Of a stretch of DNA of 64,000 bases, positions 27,218 to 38,425 are shown in pieces. The notes below the pieces were generated by a model. It searched no databases. It saw only the letters and a list, made by a program, of their open reading frames with translations, and was not told where the DNA came from. Both the position numbers and the translations under genes were made by a program. This DNA comes from Marinomonas sp. CT5 (lineage in GTDB: Bacteria > Pseudomonadota > Gammaproteobacteria > Pseudomonadales > Marinomonadaceae): the NCBI RefSeq assembly GCF_018336975.1, contig NZ_CP025572.1:1740616-1804615 (forward strand), in the 5' to 3' direction. Positions within the stretch are counted from its first letter, which is position 1, and each line of letters opens with the position of its first letter.

Positions 27218-30200
27218 TGTAATAATTCCAAAGTCATTGTTGTTTGTTGGAAGCGTTCTTCTGCACTGTTCATTGTGGCAAGAAATTTTAAAGTGTCAGA
27301 GCCAGCCAGTTTGTACGTATTTGGTTTTGTTTGAATCAATTTAATCAGCTTCATTGGGTCAACAGGCGTTTTGCTATTGAAAAAGATTTTACCCTCTTTT
27401 GCATTAGCTTCAATTTTATTAATTCCAAGGCTTTCGGCTTTTAGTTTTAATTCTGTCTGACGGAATAGGTTTTTAGTGGCGTCCGGCAGCAGTCCAAAAC
27501 GATCAATCATCTCTACTTGCAGGTCTTTCAGTTCTTCGCTGGTGTGGGCGCTGGCAATGCGTTTATACAGAATTAAGCGTGAATGTACATCGCCTAAATA
27601 GTCTTCTGGAATTAAGGCTGGAACACGCAAATTGATATCGGTTTGGGTTGGCGAGGTGATATCGATATCTGGTGACTCACCATTTTTCAGGGATTTTACG
27701 GCTCTGTCTAGCATATCCATGAATAGGGAGAATCCAACGTGTTCAATGTGACCGCTTTGTCCGTCACCGAGTAATTCACCTGTGCCTCGAATTTCTAAAT
27801 CATGGGTAGCTAATGTGAAGCCTGCGCCTAATGTATCGGCTAAAGTAATGGCTTCTAAGCGTTTTTCTGCATCACCTGTGACTTTACGATCATTAGGAGT
27901 GAGCAAATAGGCGTAAGCTTGGTGGTGGGATCGGCCAACACGACCACGCAATTGGTGGAGTTGGGCTAAACCAAATTTATCAGCGCGTTCAATAATAATG
28001 GTGTTGGCATTGGGTATGTCTATGCCTGTTTCAATAATCGTTGAGCAGACCAGTACATTGGCTCTTTTGTGATAAAAGTCTGACATGACTTGCTCAAGCT
28101 CTCTTTCGCGCATCTGCCCATGACCAACAATGACTCGCGCTTCTGGGATGAGTTCCTCCAGCTCTTCGGCGGCTTTTTGGATGGTTTGTACTTCATTGTG
28201 TAAGTAATACACTTGGCCGCCACGGTGGAGCTCGCGCAGAATGGCCTCTTTAATTTGGTGCTCATCTTTTTGTTTTACGAAAGTTTTAACAGATAGGCGT
28301 TTAGCTGGCGGCGTCGCAATAATAGACAGGTCTCGAATACCCGATAAAGACATATTTAAGGTACGAGGGATAGGGGTTGCTGTGAGTGTTAAGATATCCA
28401 CTTCCGCCCGCAAGGCTTTAAATTGTTCTTTTTGTTTAACTCCAAAACGGTGTTCTTCGTCGATGATTACAAGCCCGAGGTTGGCGAATTTAATACCACT
28501 TTGAATAAGCTTGTGAGTGCCAACAACTATGTCTGCTTTGCCTGATTCTAAGCGATCAATAGATGTGTTAGATTGCTTTCCTGAACGAAAGCGAGATAAA
28601 AGCTCGACTTCCACTGGCCAATCCGCAAAGCGATCGCAGAAGTTTTCGTAATGTTGTTGAGCGAGGAGGGTTGTTGGCACAAGGACTGCCACCTGTTTAC
28701 CGTCTTGAACTGCTAGAAAGGCCGCTCGCATAGCGACTTCTGTTTTGCCGAAGCCGACATCGCCACAGACCAAACGATCCATAGGCTTTTTCGATGACAT
28801 GTCTTTTACGACGGCATCAATGGCCATTTGCTGGTCTGGTGTTTCTTCAAACGGAAAGCCTGCCGCAAATAGCTCGTATTGATCATCGGGTTTAGCAAAG
28901 GCATAACCAACGCGAGCTTCGCGTTGAGCATAGATTTCAAGCAGTTCTGCGGCTGTGTCACGGGCTTTTTCTGCGGCTTTTTGTTTTGCGGTGCTCCATT
29001 TGTCAGTGCCCAGTTTATGAAGAGGGGCTGTGTCCTCGTCGGCGCCTGTATAGCGAGAAATTAATTGTAATGATGAAACTGGAACATACAGTTTGGCGTC
29101 ATTGGCGTAGCCAAGAGTTAGTAGTTCTGTTTCTTGTCCATCTATCTCTAAATTGGTAAGTCCCAAGTACCGACCCACTCCATGATCTATGTGAACAACG
29201 GGGGCGTTTAAGCGTAACTCAGTGAGGTTACGAATAATGGCATCTTCATTAATGTTGTTTTGTTTGTTTCGACGGCGGTGCTGAGAAACCCGTTCGCCTA
29301 ATATTTCACTCTCAGGAATAAGAGCTAATTCATCATTAATAATGAAGCCGCGACTAATGTTGCCCTCTGTAATAGCGAGTGATTTTGTTGATTTGGTAAA
29401 GGCTTCCCAGCTATCTACTTGCTTGGGTTTTATATTGTGTTTTTTGAGTAGTTCAAGTAATGCTTCTCGCCGTCCTGCGGATTCCGCCACAATTAATACT
29501 CTAGTCGTTGTGTCTGCTAGAAATGTTTGTAGTTTTTCAAGTGGTTGAGCGGCTTTTGAATCGATTTTGACATTTTTGGGCGCTTGATAATTAAGATGCT
29601 CTCCAGCGGAAGAAAAAATTATGTTTGTATAATGATTGAGCTTGGCAAAAATTTCGTCTTCTCTTAAGCAGATTTCGTCTGGTTTAAGTATTGGTCTTTC
29701 AATGTTGTAACTCAGCGATTCGTGGCGGCTGCGGAAATCTAGTTGAATGCTCGCAAATTGCTCATTAAAATTATCGGATCTGATGATTAGTGTATTGTCT
29801 GGCAGGTAGTCAAATACACTGGCTGTTTGTTCGAAAAATAAAGGTAGATAATATTCAATGCCAGCTGGGATGATTCCGCTAGAAATATCTTGGTAGATAG
29901 GACTGGAAAGTGGGTTAGTCTCAAAGCGCTCTCGAAAGGCTTGGCGGAATTGTTGAATGCCTTGTGCTGTGGTGGGGAATTCTTTTGCTGGCAGCATTTT
30001 TATTTCTGGCACTTTATTAATGCTGCGCTGAGTTTCAGAGTCAAACCAGCGAATCGAATCAATTTCATTATCAAACCAATCAATTCTAATTGGGTTTTCG
30101 GCCCCCATAGGGTAAACATCCATTAGAGCGCCGCGAATCGCATATTCACCATGTTCATGAACATTCTCCACATTTAAATAGCCTGCATTTGTTAGTTTGC

Positions 30201-30627
30201 GAGACAAGTCTTCGAGAGGAAGTTCCTGCCCTTCTTTTAAATGAAAGCGTTGAGCTTCTAAGTGTTGTTTTGGGCACAGACGAGTTATGCAGGAGGCTAC
30301 TGTTGTCAAGACGATAGGGGTCTTGGTTTCGGTAAGCTTTGCTAAAGTTTCTAGGCGTTGAGAAATGATGTCTTGGTGTGGAGAGAATGCATCATATGGT
30401 AGGGTTTCCCAATCGCTGAATCTCAGTATTTCCCGTTTACTGTGGTTTAAGAACTGTATTTCATCCTCAAGTTCGTTTAGCTCTCCAACCGTGTTGGCCA
30501 TATATATGATGGGGTGTGGGTGTTGAGAGGCTAAGGAAAGCAGTTGTAGGGCTTTGCGGCTACCATCTAATCCTGAGATTAAGTTTTTGAAGCCGGGCTT
30601 TATAGTGAGCGATACAGTTTCTGGCAT
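27214..30627 (-). CDS. mfd: Transcription-repair coupling factor
   Basis: Displaces RNA polymerase stalled at DNA lesions and recruits UvrA. Domain order from the N-terminus is: UvrB-homology region (residues ~1-350), RNA-polymerase interaction domain (VHIDHGVGRYLGL near 480), then the RecG-like motor with Walker A GDVGFGKTEVAMRAA, the DEEH box, TATPIPRTLN, and the TRG motif region QLRGRVGRSHHQAYAYLL, then a C-terminal UvrA-masking domain. The 1137-aa length is normal. The gene sits 7 bases after folX. Confidence 0.97.
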   Translation of the reverse strand: MPETVSLTIKPGFKNLISGLDGSRKALQLLSLASQHPHPIIYMANTVGELNELEDEIQFLNHSKREILRFSDWETLPYDAFSPHQDIISQRLETLAKLTETKTPIVLTTVASCITRLCPKQHLEAQRFHLKEGQELPLEDLSRKLTNAGYLNVENVHEHGEYAIRGALMDVYPMGAENPIRIDWFDNEIDSIRWFDSETQRSINKVPEIKMLPAKEFPTTAQGIQQFRQAFRERFETNPLSSPIYQDISSGIIPAGIEYYLPLFFEQTASVFDYLPDNTLIIRSDNFNEQFASIQLDFRSRHESLSYNIERPILKPDEICLREDEIFAKLNHYTNIIFSSAGEHLNYQAPKNVKIDSKAAQPLEKLQTFLADTTTRVLIVAESAGRREALLELLKKHNIKPKQVDSWEAFTKSTKSLAITEGNISRGFIINDELALIPESEILGERVSQHRRRNKQNNINEDAIIRNLTELRLNAPVVHIDHGVGRYLGLTNLEIDGQETELLTLGYANDAKLYVPVSSLQLISRYTGADEDTAPLHKLGTDKWSTAKQKAAEKARDTAAELLEIYAQREARVGYAFAKPDDQYELFAAGFPFEETPDQQMAIDAVVKDMSSKKPMDRLVCGDVGFGKTEVAMRAAFLAVQDGKQVAVLVPTTLLAQQHYENFCDRFADWPVEVELLSRFRSGKQSNTSIDRLESGKADIVVGTHKLIQSGIKFANLGLVIIDEEHRFGVKQKEQFKALRAEVDILTLTATPIPRTLNMSLSGIRDLSIIATPPAKRLSVKTFVKQKDEHQIKEAILRELHRGGQVYYLHNEVQTIQKAAEELEELIPEARVIVGHGQMRERELEQVMSDFYHKRANVLVCSTIIETGIDIPNANTIIIERADKFGLAQLHQLRGRVGRSHHQAYAYLLTPNDRKVTGDAEKRLEAITLADTLGAGFTLATHDLEIRGTGELLGDGQSGHIEHVGFSLFMDMLDRAVKSLKNGESPDIDITSPTQTDINLRVPALIPEDYLGDVHSRLILYKRIASAHTSEELKDLQVEMIDRFGLLPDATKNLFRQTELKLKAESLGINKIEANAKEGKIFFNSKTPVDPMKLIKLIQTKPNTYKLAGSDTLKFLATMNSAEERFQQTTMTLELLH

Positions 30628-30634
30628 GTTGGGA

Positions 30635-31003
30635 TCAGTGTTCTCTAGTGGCAGACAGTGTTAGTGATACAGAGTCAGCAAAACGAAGGGCATGGGGTTT
30701 TGCTACTTCAACTTTTGCAAAAGTGACGTTGTTAGGAGTCATACAAAGTTCAAGTAAGTCCGCAGTGAGTTTTTCTAATAAAAGAAAACGATTATTTTCT
30801 GTGTGAGCTATCATTTTTTTGCAAATGGTTCGATAGTTCACTGCGTTTTCAACATCATCAGTGTCATAAGCCTGCGAGGCTGGATAGTGAATCCAAGCAT
30901 TAATGACAACATCTTGTTTATTTTGTTTCTCCGATTCATTGAATCCAATATAGGTTCGTAAACGTAAGTTTTTTATATGAATTTGAGCTTCTGGCTTTAT
31001 CAT
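30635..31003 (-). CDS. folX: Dihydroneopterin triphosphate 2'-epimerase
   Basis: Pterin-pathway enzyme of the FolB/FolX tunnel-fold family. The match to E. coli FolX is clear: IHIKNLRLRTYIGFNE, INAWIHYP, NYRTICKKMIAHTENNRFLLLEKLTADLL and HALRFADSVSLTLS. That last motif (xxLRxxDSVS) and the pattern HVENNRF separate FolX from FolB. The ATG at 31003 (MIKPEAQIHI) is chosen because it aligns with the E. coli start and has GGAAG upstream; an ATG at 31033 lacks a ribosome-binding site. It heads a folX-mfd-csiV operon. Confidence 0.85.
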   Translation of the reverse strand: MIKPEAQIHIKNLRLRTYIGFNESEKQNKQDVVINAWIHYPASQAYDTDDVENAVNYRTICKKMIAHTENNRFLLLEKLTADLLELCMTPNNVTFAKVEVAKPHALRFADSVSLTLSATREH

Positions 31004-31444
31004 GGCGTGCTTCCGTGTTTTGAGCTTATTCATTTAATGGGCGATATTGTGTCGTTTTCATTCGGGTATGGCAACTCACTAAAATACGCGGCAATGCATT
31101 GTTTTGGATTACATTGCCAGTTTTTTAATTTGTATGCGGTGTTTTGTTAGATAAGTTAAATGCAATGTGGTTATAAAAGCACAAAAAAAGGGTCTTTTAT
31201 AATTTGCAAGTCCAAAATTAAGGATAAAGTCGTAGTTTTAGGTAAAAGTTGATGCTTAAAGACCGTCTCATATGCTGGTCAAGGGGGGGAATGAGCTTTA
31301 TAATACGTCGGTTTTTTGGTGAAGTGAGTTTGCGTTTTACAATTATCTTAAGATTAATTGTTTGTTCATGCATGTTTTCCCGGAGGGGGGTGTGGACATT
31401 TCGCATTACGCTTTTTGTGTTCAATTTATTGTTGGGCAGAACAT
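31004..31444. promoter_or_regulatory. Divergent intergenic region of folX and nqrA, with inverted repeats
   Basis: No gene is supported here. Two dyads stand out. GGCAATG (31089-31095)/CATTGCC (31111-31117) is followed by AGTTTTTT and resembles a weak plus-strand terminator with no gene to serve. TTATAAAAG (31171-31179)/CTTTTATAA (31194-31202) is a perfect 9-bp inverted repeat. A tentative nqr promoter is TTGCGT with ATTAAT 17 bases later near 31330-31360. The leader ahead of nqrA is long and G-rich at 31380-31392. Confidence 0.4.
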
Positions 31445-32782
31445 ATGTTTAAAATCTCAAAAGGCCTAGATCTACCGATCTCTGGTGCTCCCAATCAAGT
31501 GATTGATGCGACAATTGCTGCTAAGGCGGTTGCTGTTATTGGTCCTGATTACCATGGCATGAAACCTACCATGCTGGTAAAGGAAGGGGACAAGGTCAAA
31601 AAAGGGCAGGTTATCTTTACAGATAAGAAAACGGAAGGTGTTAAGTATACCGCGCCCGCCTCAGGTACTATATCAGCGATTAATCGCGGTGAAAAAAGAG
31701 TTCTTCAATCCGTCGTAATTGATGTTGAAGGTGACGAATCTGAAACATTTTCAGCTTATTCTGGCTCTGAATTAAAGTCTTTAGAACGTAGTAAGGTTGT
31801 TGATAATCTTGTCGATTCCGGTCTATGGACAGCATTTCGTACGCGCCCATTCTCAAAAGTTCCTGAAATTGATTCAGTGCCGAATTCTATTTTTGTAACG
31901 GCAATCGATACGAATCCTCTTGCTGCGTCTCCAGAAATTGTTCTTGCTGATCAAGCTGAGGCCTTTGCTGACGGTCTTACGGTAATAAGCCGTTTGACAG
32001 AAGGTAAGGTGTTCTTGTGTAAAGCCGCTGGCACAAAAATTCCGACAACATCTGATGTGACTGTTGAAGAGTTCTCAGGTGTTCATCCTGCTGGGTTAGC
32101 TGGAACGCATATTCATTTTTTGGATCCAGTAAGCGATAAGAAGACGGTTTGGTCTATTAATTACCAAGATGTTGTAGCTGTTGGAAAGCTTTTTGTAACT
32201 GGTGAGTTGAGTGTTGAGCGTGTTATTTCTATCGCTGGCCCTCAAGTCAAGAAACCACGCTTAGTTCGTACTCAACTCGGTGCAAGCTTAGATGGCTTGT
32301 TGACGGGTGAATTGAGCGAAGGTGACAATCGTATCGTCTCCGGTTCTGTTCTTTCTGGTCGTAATGCTTTTGGGCCTTTTGCCTACTTGGGTCGTTACCA
32401 TAATCAAGTATCTGTTTTACTTGAAGGCCGTGAGCGTCAAATGATGCATTACCTTCGTGCCGGTGTTGAGAAACATTCTATTATGAATGTATTTTTATCT
32501 AAGCTTACTGGTAAAACATCATTCGATATGACAACAACGACTAATGGTAGTGATCGTACCATGCTGCCGCTTGGTAATTTTGAGCGCATTATGCCGCTTG
32601 ATATTTTACCAACACAATTGCTGCGTGCGTTGGTTGTGAATGATACCGAGCAGGCTCAAAAATTGGGTGCGCTTGAGTTGGATGAAGAAGATTTGGCTTT
32701 GTGTACTTACAGTTGCTCAGGTAAGTTCGAATATGGCCCGATCCTTCGGGATTGTCTAACTCTAATAGAGAAAGAGGGTTAA
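31445..32782 (+). CDS. nqrA: Na+-NQR subunit A
   Basis: Peripheral cytoplasmic subunit of the six-subunit Na+-translocating NADH:quinone reductase. The N-terminus [14 protein letters not shown] and the [16 protein letters not shown] segment, a lipoyl-like fold, are diagnostic. The ATG at 31445 is chosen since NqrA proteins start with MI/MFKIxKGLDLPI; an ORF extension to 31358 adds 29 residues with no family support. The resulting 445 aa is standard. NqrB follows after three bases. Confidence 0.96.
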   Translation: MFKISKGLDLPISGAPNQVIDATIAAKAVAVIGPDYHGMKPTMLVKEGDKVKKGQVIFTDKKTEGVKYTAPASGTISAINRGEKRVLQSVVIDVEGDESETFSAYSGSELKSLERSKVVDNLVDSGLWTAFRTRPFSKVPEIDSVPNSIFVTAIDTNPLAASPEIVLADQAEAFADGLTVISRLTEGKVFLCKAAGTKIPTTSDVTVEEFSGVHPAGLAGTHIHFLDPVSDKKTVWSINYQDVVAVGKLFVTGELSVERVISIAGPQVKKPRLVRTQLGASLDGLLTGELSEGDNRIVSGSVLSGRNAFGPFAYLGRYHNQVSVLLEGRERQMMHYLRAGVEKHSIMNVFLSKLTGKTSFDMTTTTNGSDRTMLPLGNFERIMPLDILPTQLLRALVVNDTEQAQKLGALELDEEDLALCTYSCSGKFEYGPILRDCLTLIEKEG

Positions 32783-32785
32783 TTC

Positions 32786-33982
32786 ATGGGGCTTAGAAAA
32801 GTACTCGACAAAATGGAACCTGAGTTTCACTCAGGTGGTAAATACGAAAAGTGGTATGCGCTATATGAAGCAGTGGATACTATTTTTTATCGCCCAAGTT
32901 CTGTGACCAAAAATGGCTCTCACGTTCGTGATGCAGTCGATATGAAACGCATCATGATTTTGGTATGGATGTGTACATTCCCAGCTATGTTTTTTGGTAT
33001 GTACAATATTGGTCTTCAAGCCAATACGGCAATGGACGCAATGGGTGTTGCTCCTGCTGACACTTGGCGTCATGCCATTATTGGTGGCTTAACTAATTAT
33101 AATGCCGCAAGCATTTGGGATAACATGATTTACGGTGCAATGTACTTTTTGCCTGTATATCTTGTCACTTTTGTAGTTGGTGGCTTCTGGGAAGTGCTAT
33201 TTGCTTCTGTACGTAAGCACGAAGTAAATGAAGGCTTCTTTGTTACCTCTATTCTTTTTTCTCTTTCTTTACCCGCCACTGTGCCTTTATGGCAAGTAGC
33301 GTTAGGTATCACCTTTGGTGTTGTCTTGGCGAAAGAGGTGTTTGGTGGTACAGGTAAAAACTTCCTTAACCCTGCTTTGGCTGGTCGTGCATTCCTATTT
33401 TTCGCTTATCCAGCGTCAATGTCTGGTGATGCTGTCTGGACGGCGGTAGACGGTTTTTCTGGTGCGACAGCTCTGAGTCAACTTGCTGCTGACGGTGTTG
33501 CTGGTTTATCCGTTGCTTGGTCTGATGCCTTCTTTGGCTTCATTCAAGGTTCAATGGGTGAAACATCTACGTTGGCGATTTTAATAGGTGGTGGTGCGCT
33601 GCTGATTATGCGTATTGCTTCTTGGCGAATCGTTGCTGGTGTCTTGCTGGGTATGATATTGACGTCAGCCTTGTTTAATGCAATTGGTTCAGACTCTAAC
33701 CCAATGTTCGCTACGCCTTGGTACTGGCACCTTGTTTTAGGTGGCTTTGCATTCGGTATGATGTACATGGCGACTGACCCAGTATCTGCTTCAATGACAA
33801 ATCGTGGTAAGTTCTTTTATGGTGCCCTGATTGGTTTGATGGTTGTATTGATTCGTGTTGTTAACCCTGCCTACCCAGAAGGTATGATGTTGGCAATTCT
33901 GTTTGCGAACTTGTTTGCGCCATTTATTGACCATTTTGTTGTTCAGGCGAACATTAAACGGAGGATTGCACGCAATGGCTAG
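32786..33982 (+). CDS. nqrB: Na+-NQR subunit B
   Basis: Membrane subunit carrying a covalently bound FMN and a riboflavin, and part of the Na+ path. The flavinylation motif [11 protein letters not shown] is present with FMN-Thr at residue 228. Conserved segments [23 protein letters not shown] and [10 protein letters not shown] are visible, as are about ten membrane helices. Length of 398 aa is close to the family norm (~410). Its end overlaps nqrC by eight bases. Confidence 0.96.
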   Translation: MGLRKVLDKMEPEFHSGGKYEKWYALYEAVDTIFYRPSSVTKNGSHVRDAVDMKRIMILVWMCTFPAMFFGMYNIGLQANTAMDAMGVAPADTWRHAIIGGLTNYNAASIWDNMIYGAMYFLPVYLVTFVVGGFWEVLFASVRKHEVNEGFFVTSILFSLSLPATVPLWQVALGITFGVVLAKEVFGGTGKNFLNPALAGRAFLFFAYPASMSGDAVWTAVDGFSGATALSQLAADGVAGLSVAWSDAFFGFIQGSMGETSTLAILIGGGALLIMRIASWRIVAGVLLGMILTSALFNAIGSDSNPMFATPWYWHLVLGGFAFGMMYMATDPVSASMTNRGKFFYGALIGLMVVLIRVVNPAYPEGMMLAILFANLFAPFIDHFVVQANIKRRIARNG

Positions 33983-34775
33983 CGGTAACGATAGTATTAA
34001 AAAGACCATTATAGTCGCTTTATCTTTGTGTTTAGTGTGTTCTATTTTTGTTGCGGCAGCAGCTGTTGGCCTCAAGCCTATTCAGAACACTAACAAAGAT
34101 TTAGACCGTAAACGCAATATTTTATCGGCTGCTGGCATGCTTGAGAAAGGTAAGTCTGTTGATGAAATTTTTGAGTCAGTTGAAACTCGTATTGTGAATT
34201 TGCAAACTGGTAAGTTTGCTACGCAAGAAGAGTTAAAAGAAGCGGGTATCAAACCTGAAACGTTTGATCAGAAAGCCGCTTCTAAAGACCCTAAGTTGTC
34301 GATTGCTCTTAAAGGCGAAAACGATCCAGCTGGTATTAAACGCCGTTCCAATTTCTCTGCCGTTTATCTTGTGATGAATGGTGATAAAATTGAGCGAATT
34401 ATCCTGCCGGTTCATGGTTATGGCTTATGGTCAACCATGTATGGTTTTATGGCTCTAGAGGATGACTTTAATACGGTGATTGGTTTTGGTTTTTATGACC
34501 AAGCTGAAACACCTGGATTGGGTGGTGAAGTTGATAACCCTAACTGGAAAGCGCTATGGAAAGGTAAAGAGATTTACAATGACCAAGGTGAGGCTGTTAT
34601 CCATCTTGTTAAAGGTGGTGTAGATAGCTCTGATCCAAAAGCAGCTTATAAAGTAGATGGTTTATCTGGTGCTACACTGACAAGTCGTGGTGTTACTCAT
34701 CTTGTTCAATACTGGTTGGGTCAGGAAGGCTTTGGGCCATTCTTGTCGCGACTACGTAGCGAAGGAGTTAAATAA
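33975..34775 (+). CDS. nqrC: Na+-NQR subunit C
   Basis: Anchored by a single N-terminal helix ([23 protein letters not shown]) with a large periplasmic FMN domain. The FMN attachment site SGAT lies in [12 protein letters not shown] with Thr234. The [13 protein letters not shown] and ETPGLGGE segments are conserved. The ATG at 33975 (MASGNDS) is chosen; an extension to 33903 lies in nqrB coding sequence. The stop shares one base with the ATG of nqrD. Confidence 0.96.
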   Translation: MASGNDSIKKTIIVALSLCLVCSIFVAAAAVGLKPIQNTNKDLDRKRNILSAAGMLEKGKSVDEIFESVETRIVNLQTGKFATQEELKEAGIKPETFDQKAASKDPKLSIALKGENDPAGIKRRSNFSAVYLVMNGDKIERIILPVHGYGLWSTMYGFMALEDDFNTVIGFGFYDQAETPGLGGEVDNPNWKALWKGKEIYNDQGEAVIHLVKGGVDSSDPKAAYKVDGLSGATLTSRGVTHLVQYWLGQEGFGPFLSRLRSEGVK

Positions 34776-35437
34776 TGTCTGATGTAAAAAAAGTCCTCTT
34801 TGGGCCAATTCTTGCTAATAACCCGATTGCTTTGCAAATTTTGGGTATTTGTTCTGCCTTGGCTGTTACAAGTAGTCTGAAAGTAAGTTTGGTTATGGCG
34901 ATAGCCTTGACCATGGTAACGGCTTTCTCAAACTTTTTTATTGCGATTATCCGTAACCATATTCCGAATAGCATTCGTATCATTGTTCAGATGATTATCA
35001 TTGCTTCTTTGGTAATTGTGGTGGATCAGGTCTTAAAAGCCTTTGCTTATGAGATCAGTAAGCAGCTTTCTGTTTTCGTTGGTCTTATCATTACAAACTG
35101 TATTGTAATGGGACGTGCAGAAGCCTTTGCTATGAAAAACGGTCCAGCAATGAGTTTTGTTGATGGTATCGGTAACGGTCTTGGTTACAGCGCAATGCTG
35201 ATTGTTGTTGCCTTTTTCCGTGAGTTGCTTGGTGCTGGTAAGTTGTTTGGTGTCGAGATTTTTGCGACTGTTCAGAACGGTGGTTGGTACCAGCCTAATG
35301 GCTTGATGCTGCTTCCGCCGAGTGCATTCTTTGTTATTGGCTTGGTTATTTGGGCGTTGCGCGCATATAAGAAAGAGCAAGTTGAAGAGCCTGAATTTAA
35401 GATTGCAGCAAATTCTCGTTCTCAGGAGGCGCTATAA
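34775..35437 (+). CDS. nqrD: Na+-NQR subunit D
   Basis: Six-helix membrane subunit; together with NqrE it binds an intramembrane 2Fe-2S centre through conserved cysteines. The start [29 protein letters not shown] and the conserved [21 protein letters not shown], with its Cys, are visible. The 220-aa length is standard. It shares a base with nqrC and abuts nqrE without a gap. Confidence 0.96.
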   Translation: MSDVKKVLFGPILANNPIALQILGICSALAVTSSLKVSLVMAIALTMVTAFSNFFIAIIRNHIPNSIRIIVQMIIIASLVIVVDQVLKAFAYEISKQLSVFVGLIITNCIVMGRAEAFAMKNGPAMSFVDGIGNGLGYSAMLIVVAFFRELLGAGKLFGVEIFATVQNGGWYQPNGLMLLPPSAFFVIGLVIWALRAYKKEQVEEPEFKIAANSRSQEAL

Positions 35438-36046
35438 ATGGAACATTTAATAAGTCTATTTGTTAAGGCTGTATTTGTTGAAAATATGGCGTTAGCTTTC
35501 TTCCTAGGTATGTGTACCTTCTTGGCCTTATCTAAAAAGGTTGAAACTGCAATAGGTCTAGGGATAGCGGTTGTTGTTGTTTTGGCAATCACGGTTCCTC
35601 TTAACAATTTATTGTATAAAAACCTTTTAGCAGATGGTGCTCTTGAATGGGCGGGTTTGCCTGGAGTTGATCTTAGCTTCTTGGGTCTGTTGAGCTACAT
35701 TGGTGTTATTGCTGCTGTCGTTCAAATACTGGAAATGACTTTGGACAAATATATGCCAGCGTTATACAACGCGCTTGGTGTGTTCTTGCCGCTTATCACA
35801 GTAAACTGTGCCATCATGGGTGCCTCTTTGTTCATGGTTGAGCGTGACTATGATTTCGGTGAGAGTGTTGTTTATGGTGTGGGTGCTGGTGTTGGTTGGG
35901 CGTTAGCTATTGCTGCGCTAGCTGGTATTCGGGAGAAACTAAAGTATTCAGATGTTCCTGCAGGTCTTCGTGGTCTTGGTATCACGTTTATTACTGTTGG
36001 TCTAATGAGCTTAGGTTTTATGTCATTTTCTGGTGTGCAGCTTTAA
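35438..36046 (+). CDS. nqrE: Na+-NQR subunit E
   Basis: Six-helix partner of NqrD. The segments [21 protein letters not shown] and [17 protein letters not shown] include the conserved cysteines that ligate the shared 2Fe-2S cluster. The C-terminal [24 protein letters not shown] ends the family pattern. Length of 202 aa is normal. The gap to nqrF is 43 bases. Confidence 0.96.
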   Translation: MEHLISLFVKAVFVENMALAFFLGMCTFLALSKKVETAIGLGIAVVVVLAITVPLNNLLYKNLLADGALEWAGLPGVDLSFLGLLSYIGVIAAVVQILEMTLDKYMPALYNALGVFLPLITVNCAIMGASLFMVERDYDFGESVVYGVGAGVGWALAIAALAGIREKLKYSDVPAGLRGLGITFITVGLMSLGFMSFSGVQL

Positions 36047-36089
36047 TTGGCTGCACATATCAGGCAACCAAGAATAAGGTTTAACTAAC

Positions 36090-37316
36090 ATGGTCAACTT
36101 AGAGATTATTCTAGGTGTGGTGATGTTCACAGCGATCGTGCTTGCATTGGTGGCAATTATACTTGCTGCTCGTGCTCGCTTGGTAAGTTCTGGGGACGTT
36201 ACAATTCGCATCAACGGTGAAAAAGAAGTAACTGCGCCAGCTGGCGGTAAGTTGCTTCAAACTTTGGCGAACAGTGGTATCTTTCTATCGTCTGCTTGTG
36301 GTGGCGGTGGTACTTGTGCCCAGTGTAAGTGTAAGGTGACTAGTGGTGGCGGCTCTATGCTATCTACTGAGCAGTCTCACTTTACTCGCCGTGAAGAAAA
36401 AGAGGGCTATCGCTTATCTTGCCAAGTTTCCGTGAAGCAAGATATGGATGTAGAAGTGCCTGAAGAGGTGTTTGGTGTTAAAGCGTGGGATTGTACGGTT
36501 GATTCCAACCCTAATGTGGCGACCTTCATTAAAGAATTAACGTTGAAATTACCTGAAGGTGAAAACGTTGATTTCCGTGCTGGTGGTTATGTTCAGCTTG
36601 AGGCACCTGCTCATACAGTTCACTACAAAGATTTTGATATTGAAGAAGAATATCGCGGTGATTGGGATAAATTTAATCTTTGGAAATTTGTTTCTAAAGT
36701 AGATGAAACCGTTATCCGTGCATACTCAATGGCGAACTACCCAGAAGAGAAAGGCATTGTGAAGTTCAATATTCGTATTGCTTCTCCACCTCCAGGTAAA
36801 GATGATTTACCTCCAGGTCAGATGTCTTCTTACGTGTTTAGCCTTAAGCCAGGCGATAAGATTAAAGTGTACGGCCCATTTGGTGAGTTCTTTGCTAAAG
36901 ATACAGATGCTGAAATGGTATTTGTTGGTGGTGGTGCAGGTATGGCGCCAATGCGTTCACATATCTTTGATCAGCTTAAGCGTTTGAATTCTAAGCGTAA
37001 GATTTCTTTCTGGTACGGTGCACGTAGTGTCCGCGAAGCTTTCTATACTGAAGAATACGATAAGCTTCAAGAAGAAAACGAAAACTTCGAATGGCATTTG
37101 GCGCTTTCTGATCCTCAGCCAGAGGATAACTGGGAAGGTAAAACTGGTTTCATTCATAATGTTCTTTATGAGAGCTACTTGAAAGACCATCCGGCACCAG
37201 AAGATTGTGAGTTCTACATGTGTGGGCCTCCAATGATGAACGCATCTGTTATTAAGATGCTGGAAGATCTAGGTGTAGAAAAAGAAAACATCTTACTTGA
37301 TGATTTCGGTGGCTAG
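36090..37316 (+). CDS. nqrF: Na+-NQR subunit F (NADH dehydrogenase)
   Basis: Entry point for electrons from NADH. It has one N-terminal membrane helix, then a plant-type ferredoxin domain with [17 protein letters not shown] and the fourth Cys in RLSCQVSV. The FAD motif RAYSMANYP and NADH motifs [13 protein letters not shown] and CGPPMMN follow. Length of 408 aa is normal. A terminator lies just behind it, so the apbE group downstream is partly uncoupled. Confidence 0.97.
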   Translation: MVNLEIILGVVMFTAIVLALVAIILAARARLVSSGDVTIRINGEKEVTAPAGGKLLQTLANSGIFLSSACGGGGTCAQCKCKVTSGGGSMLSTEQSHFTRREEKEGYRLSCQVSVKQDMDVEVPEEVFGVKAWDCTVDSNPNVATFIKELTLKLPEGENVDFRAGGYVQLEAPAHTVHYKDFDIEEEYRGDWDKFNLWKFVSKVDETVIRAYSMANYPEEKGIVKFNIRIASPPPGKDDLPPGQMSSYVFSLKPGDKIKVYGPFGEFFAKDTDAEMVFVGGGAGMAPMRSHIFDQLKRLNSKRKISFWYGARSVREAFYTEEYDKLQEENENFEWHLALSDPQPEDNWEGKTGFIHNVLYESYLKDHPAPEDCEFYMCGPPMMNASVIKMLEDLGVEKENILLDDFGG

Positions 37317-37325
37317 CGCCTGAAT

Positions 37326-37356
37326 AAAGACCCACCTTTTGGTGGGTCTTTATTTT
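37326..37356 (+). terminator. Terminator after nqrF
   Basis: The perfect 11-bp stem AAAGACCCACC/GGTGGGTCTTT, loop TTTT, is followed by ATTTTATT. It lies between nqrF and apbE and may partly attenuate read-through to the maturation genes. Confidence 0.88.
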
Positions 37357-37380
37357 ATTAGCGGTTAAAAAAGATTTTAT

Positions 37381-38394
37381 ATGCGTAAAAAAATATTATT
37401 TCCAGTTTTCCTGCTTATCGCTATTGCGGTTGTTTATCGCCTTTCTGTTTTTACCCCTGAATTAGTAAGCTTCTCAGGCCCGACTATGGGCACAACTTAT
37501 ACGGTGAAGTTTTATACAACGAAAGAGGTTGATGGTTCTTGGGACTTGAAGGGGGACGTAGATGCCGCATTGGTTCGTGTGAATGCGCTTATGTCGACTT
37601 ATGATCCCAATTCAGAGCTTTCTAAATTTAATAAGTTGTCTGCTGGTCAGTCGGTTGGTGTTAGTGAAGATCTTGCCTATGTAATCGATAAGGCTTTGCT
37701 CATCAGTCAAATGAGTGGCGGTGAATACGATGTGACTGTTGGTCCTTTGGTAAATTTATGGGGATTTGGTCCTGGTAAGCGTGAAGATAAGGTGCCAAGT
37801 CAGGACTTAATTGATAAGGCAAAAGCACGAGTTGGCTATCAGTATTTAAATCTTGATGGCCGTCGTTTGACGAAAGAAAAAGATATTTATGTGGATTTGT
37901 CCTCTATCGCTAAAGGGTATGGCGTTGATGTGGTGGCAAAAGTTCTACAAGATAAAGGTATAGATAGCTACCTGATAGAGGTTGGGGGAGAAATTATCTC
38001 CAAAGGGGTGAAGTCTGATGGAACGCCTTGGAGAATCGCCATAGAGAGCCCAGCTGGTGGGCATTCTATGGCTGAGCGTGTTATATCTGTGACAGATGTG
38101 GCGGTTGCGACTTCTGGAGATTATCGAAATTACTTTGAAAAAAATGGTGTACGTTACTCTCATACGATTAATCCAATTACAGGTCGACCAATTACGCACA
38201 AATTAGTTTCTGTTACTGTAGTAGAGAAAACAACAACAATGGCTGATGGGCTTGCGACTGCAATTACAGTGCTTGGTCCAGATAAAGGTTTTGAGTTCGC
38301 GCAAAAAAATGGTATCGCGGCTTATCTATTGGTGAAAACAGATTTTGGTTTTGAAGAACATCCGTCTGATGCCTTTAAAGCTTACTTGAATTAG
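37381..38394 (+). CDS. apbE: FAD:protein FMN transferase ApbE
   Basis: Attaches FMN to the SGAT threonines of NqrB and NqrC, in the periplasm. A hydrophobic N-terminal signal (residues 7-25) is present. Typical ApbE segments are GPTMGTTYTVKFYTT, VGPLVNLWGFGPG, VDLSSIAKGYGVDVVA, LIEVGGEIISKG and the DGLATAITVLG near the C-terminus. Length of 337 aa is standard. Its place inside the nqr locus fits its role for this complex. Confidence 0.95.
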   Translation: MRKKILFPVFLLIAIAVVYRLSVFTPELVSFSGPTMGTTYTVKFYTTKEVDGSWDLKGDVDAALVRVNALMSTYDPNSELSKFNKLSAGQSVGVSEDLAYVIDKALLISQMSGGEYDVTVGPLVNLWGFGPGKREDKVPSQDLIDKAKARVGYQYLNLDGRRLTKEKDIYVDLSSIAKGYGVDVVAKVLQDKGIDSYLIEVGGEIISKGVKSDGTPWRIAIESPAGGHSMAERVISVTDVAVATSGDYRNYFEKNGVRYSHTINPITGRPITHKLVSVTVVEKTTTMADGLATAITVLGPDKGFEFAQKNGIAAYLLVKTDFGFEEHPSDAFKAYLN

Positions 38395-38425
38395 ATTCTC
38401 AAAATATATTTTTAGGAGAAATCAT

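Noticed and set aside
31358..31444. Upstream extension of nqrA
   Set aside because: The added residues (Cys-rich, [10 protein letters not shown]...) have no match to NqrA, which starts at [11 protein letters not shown].
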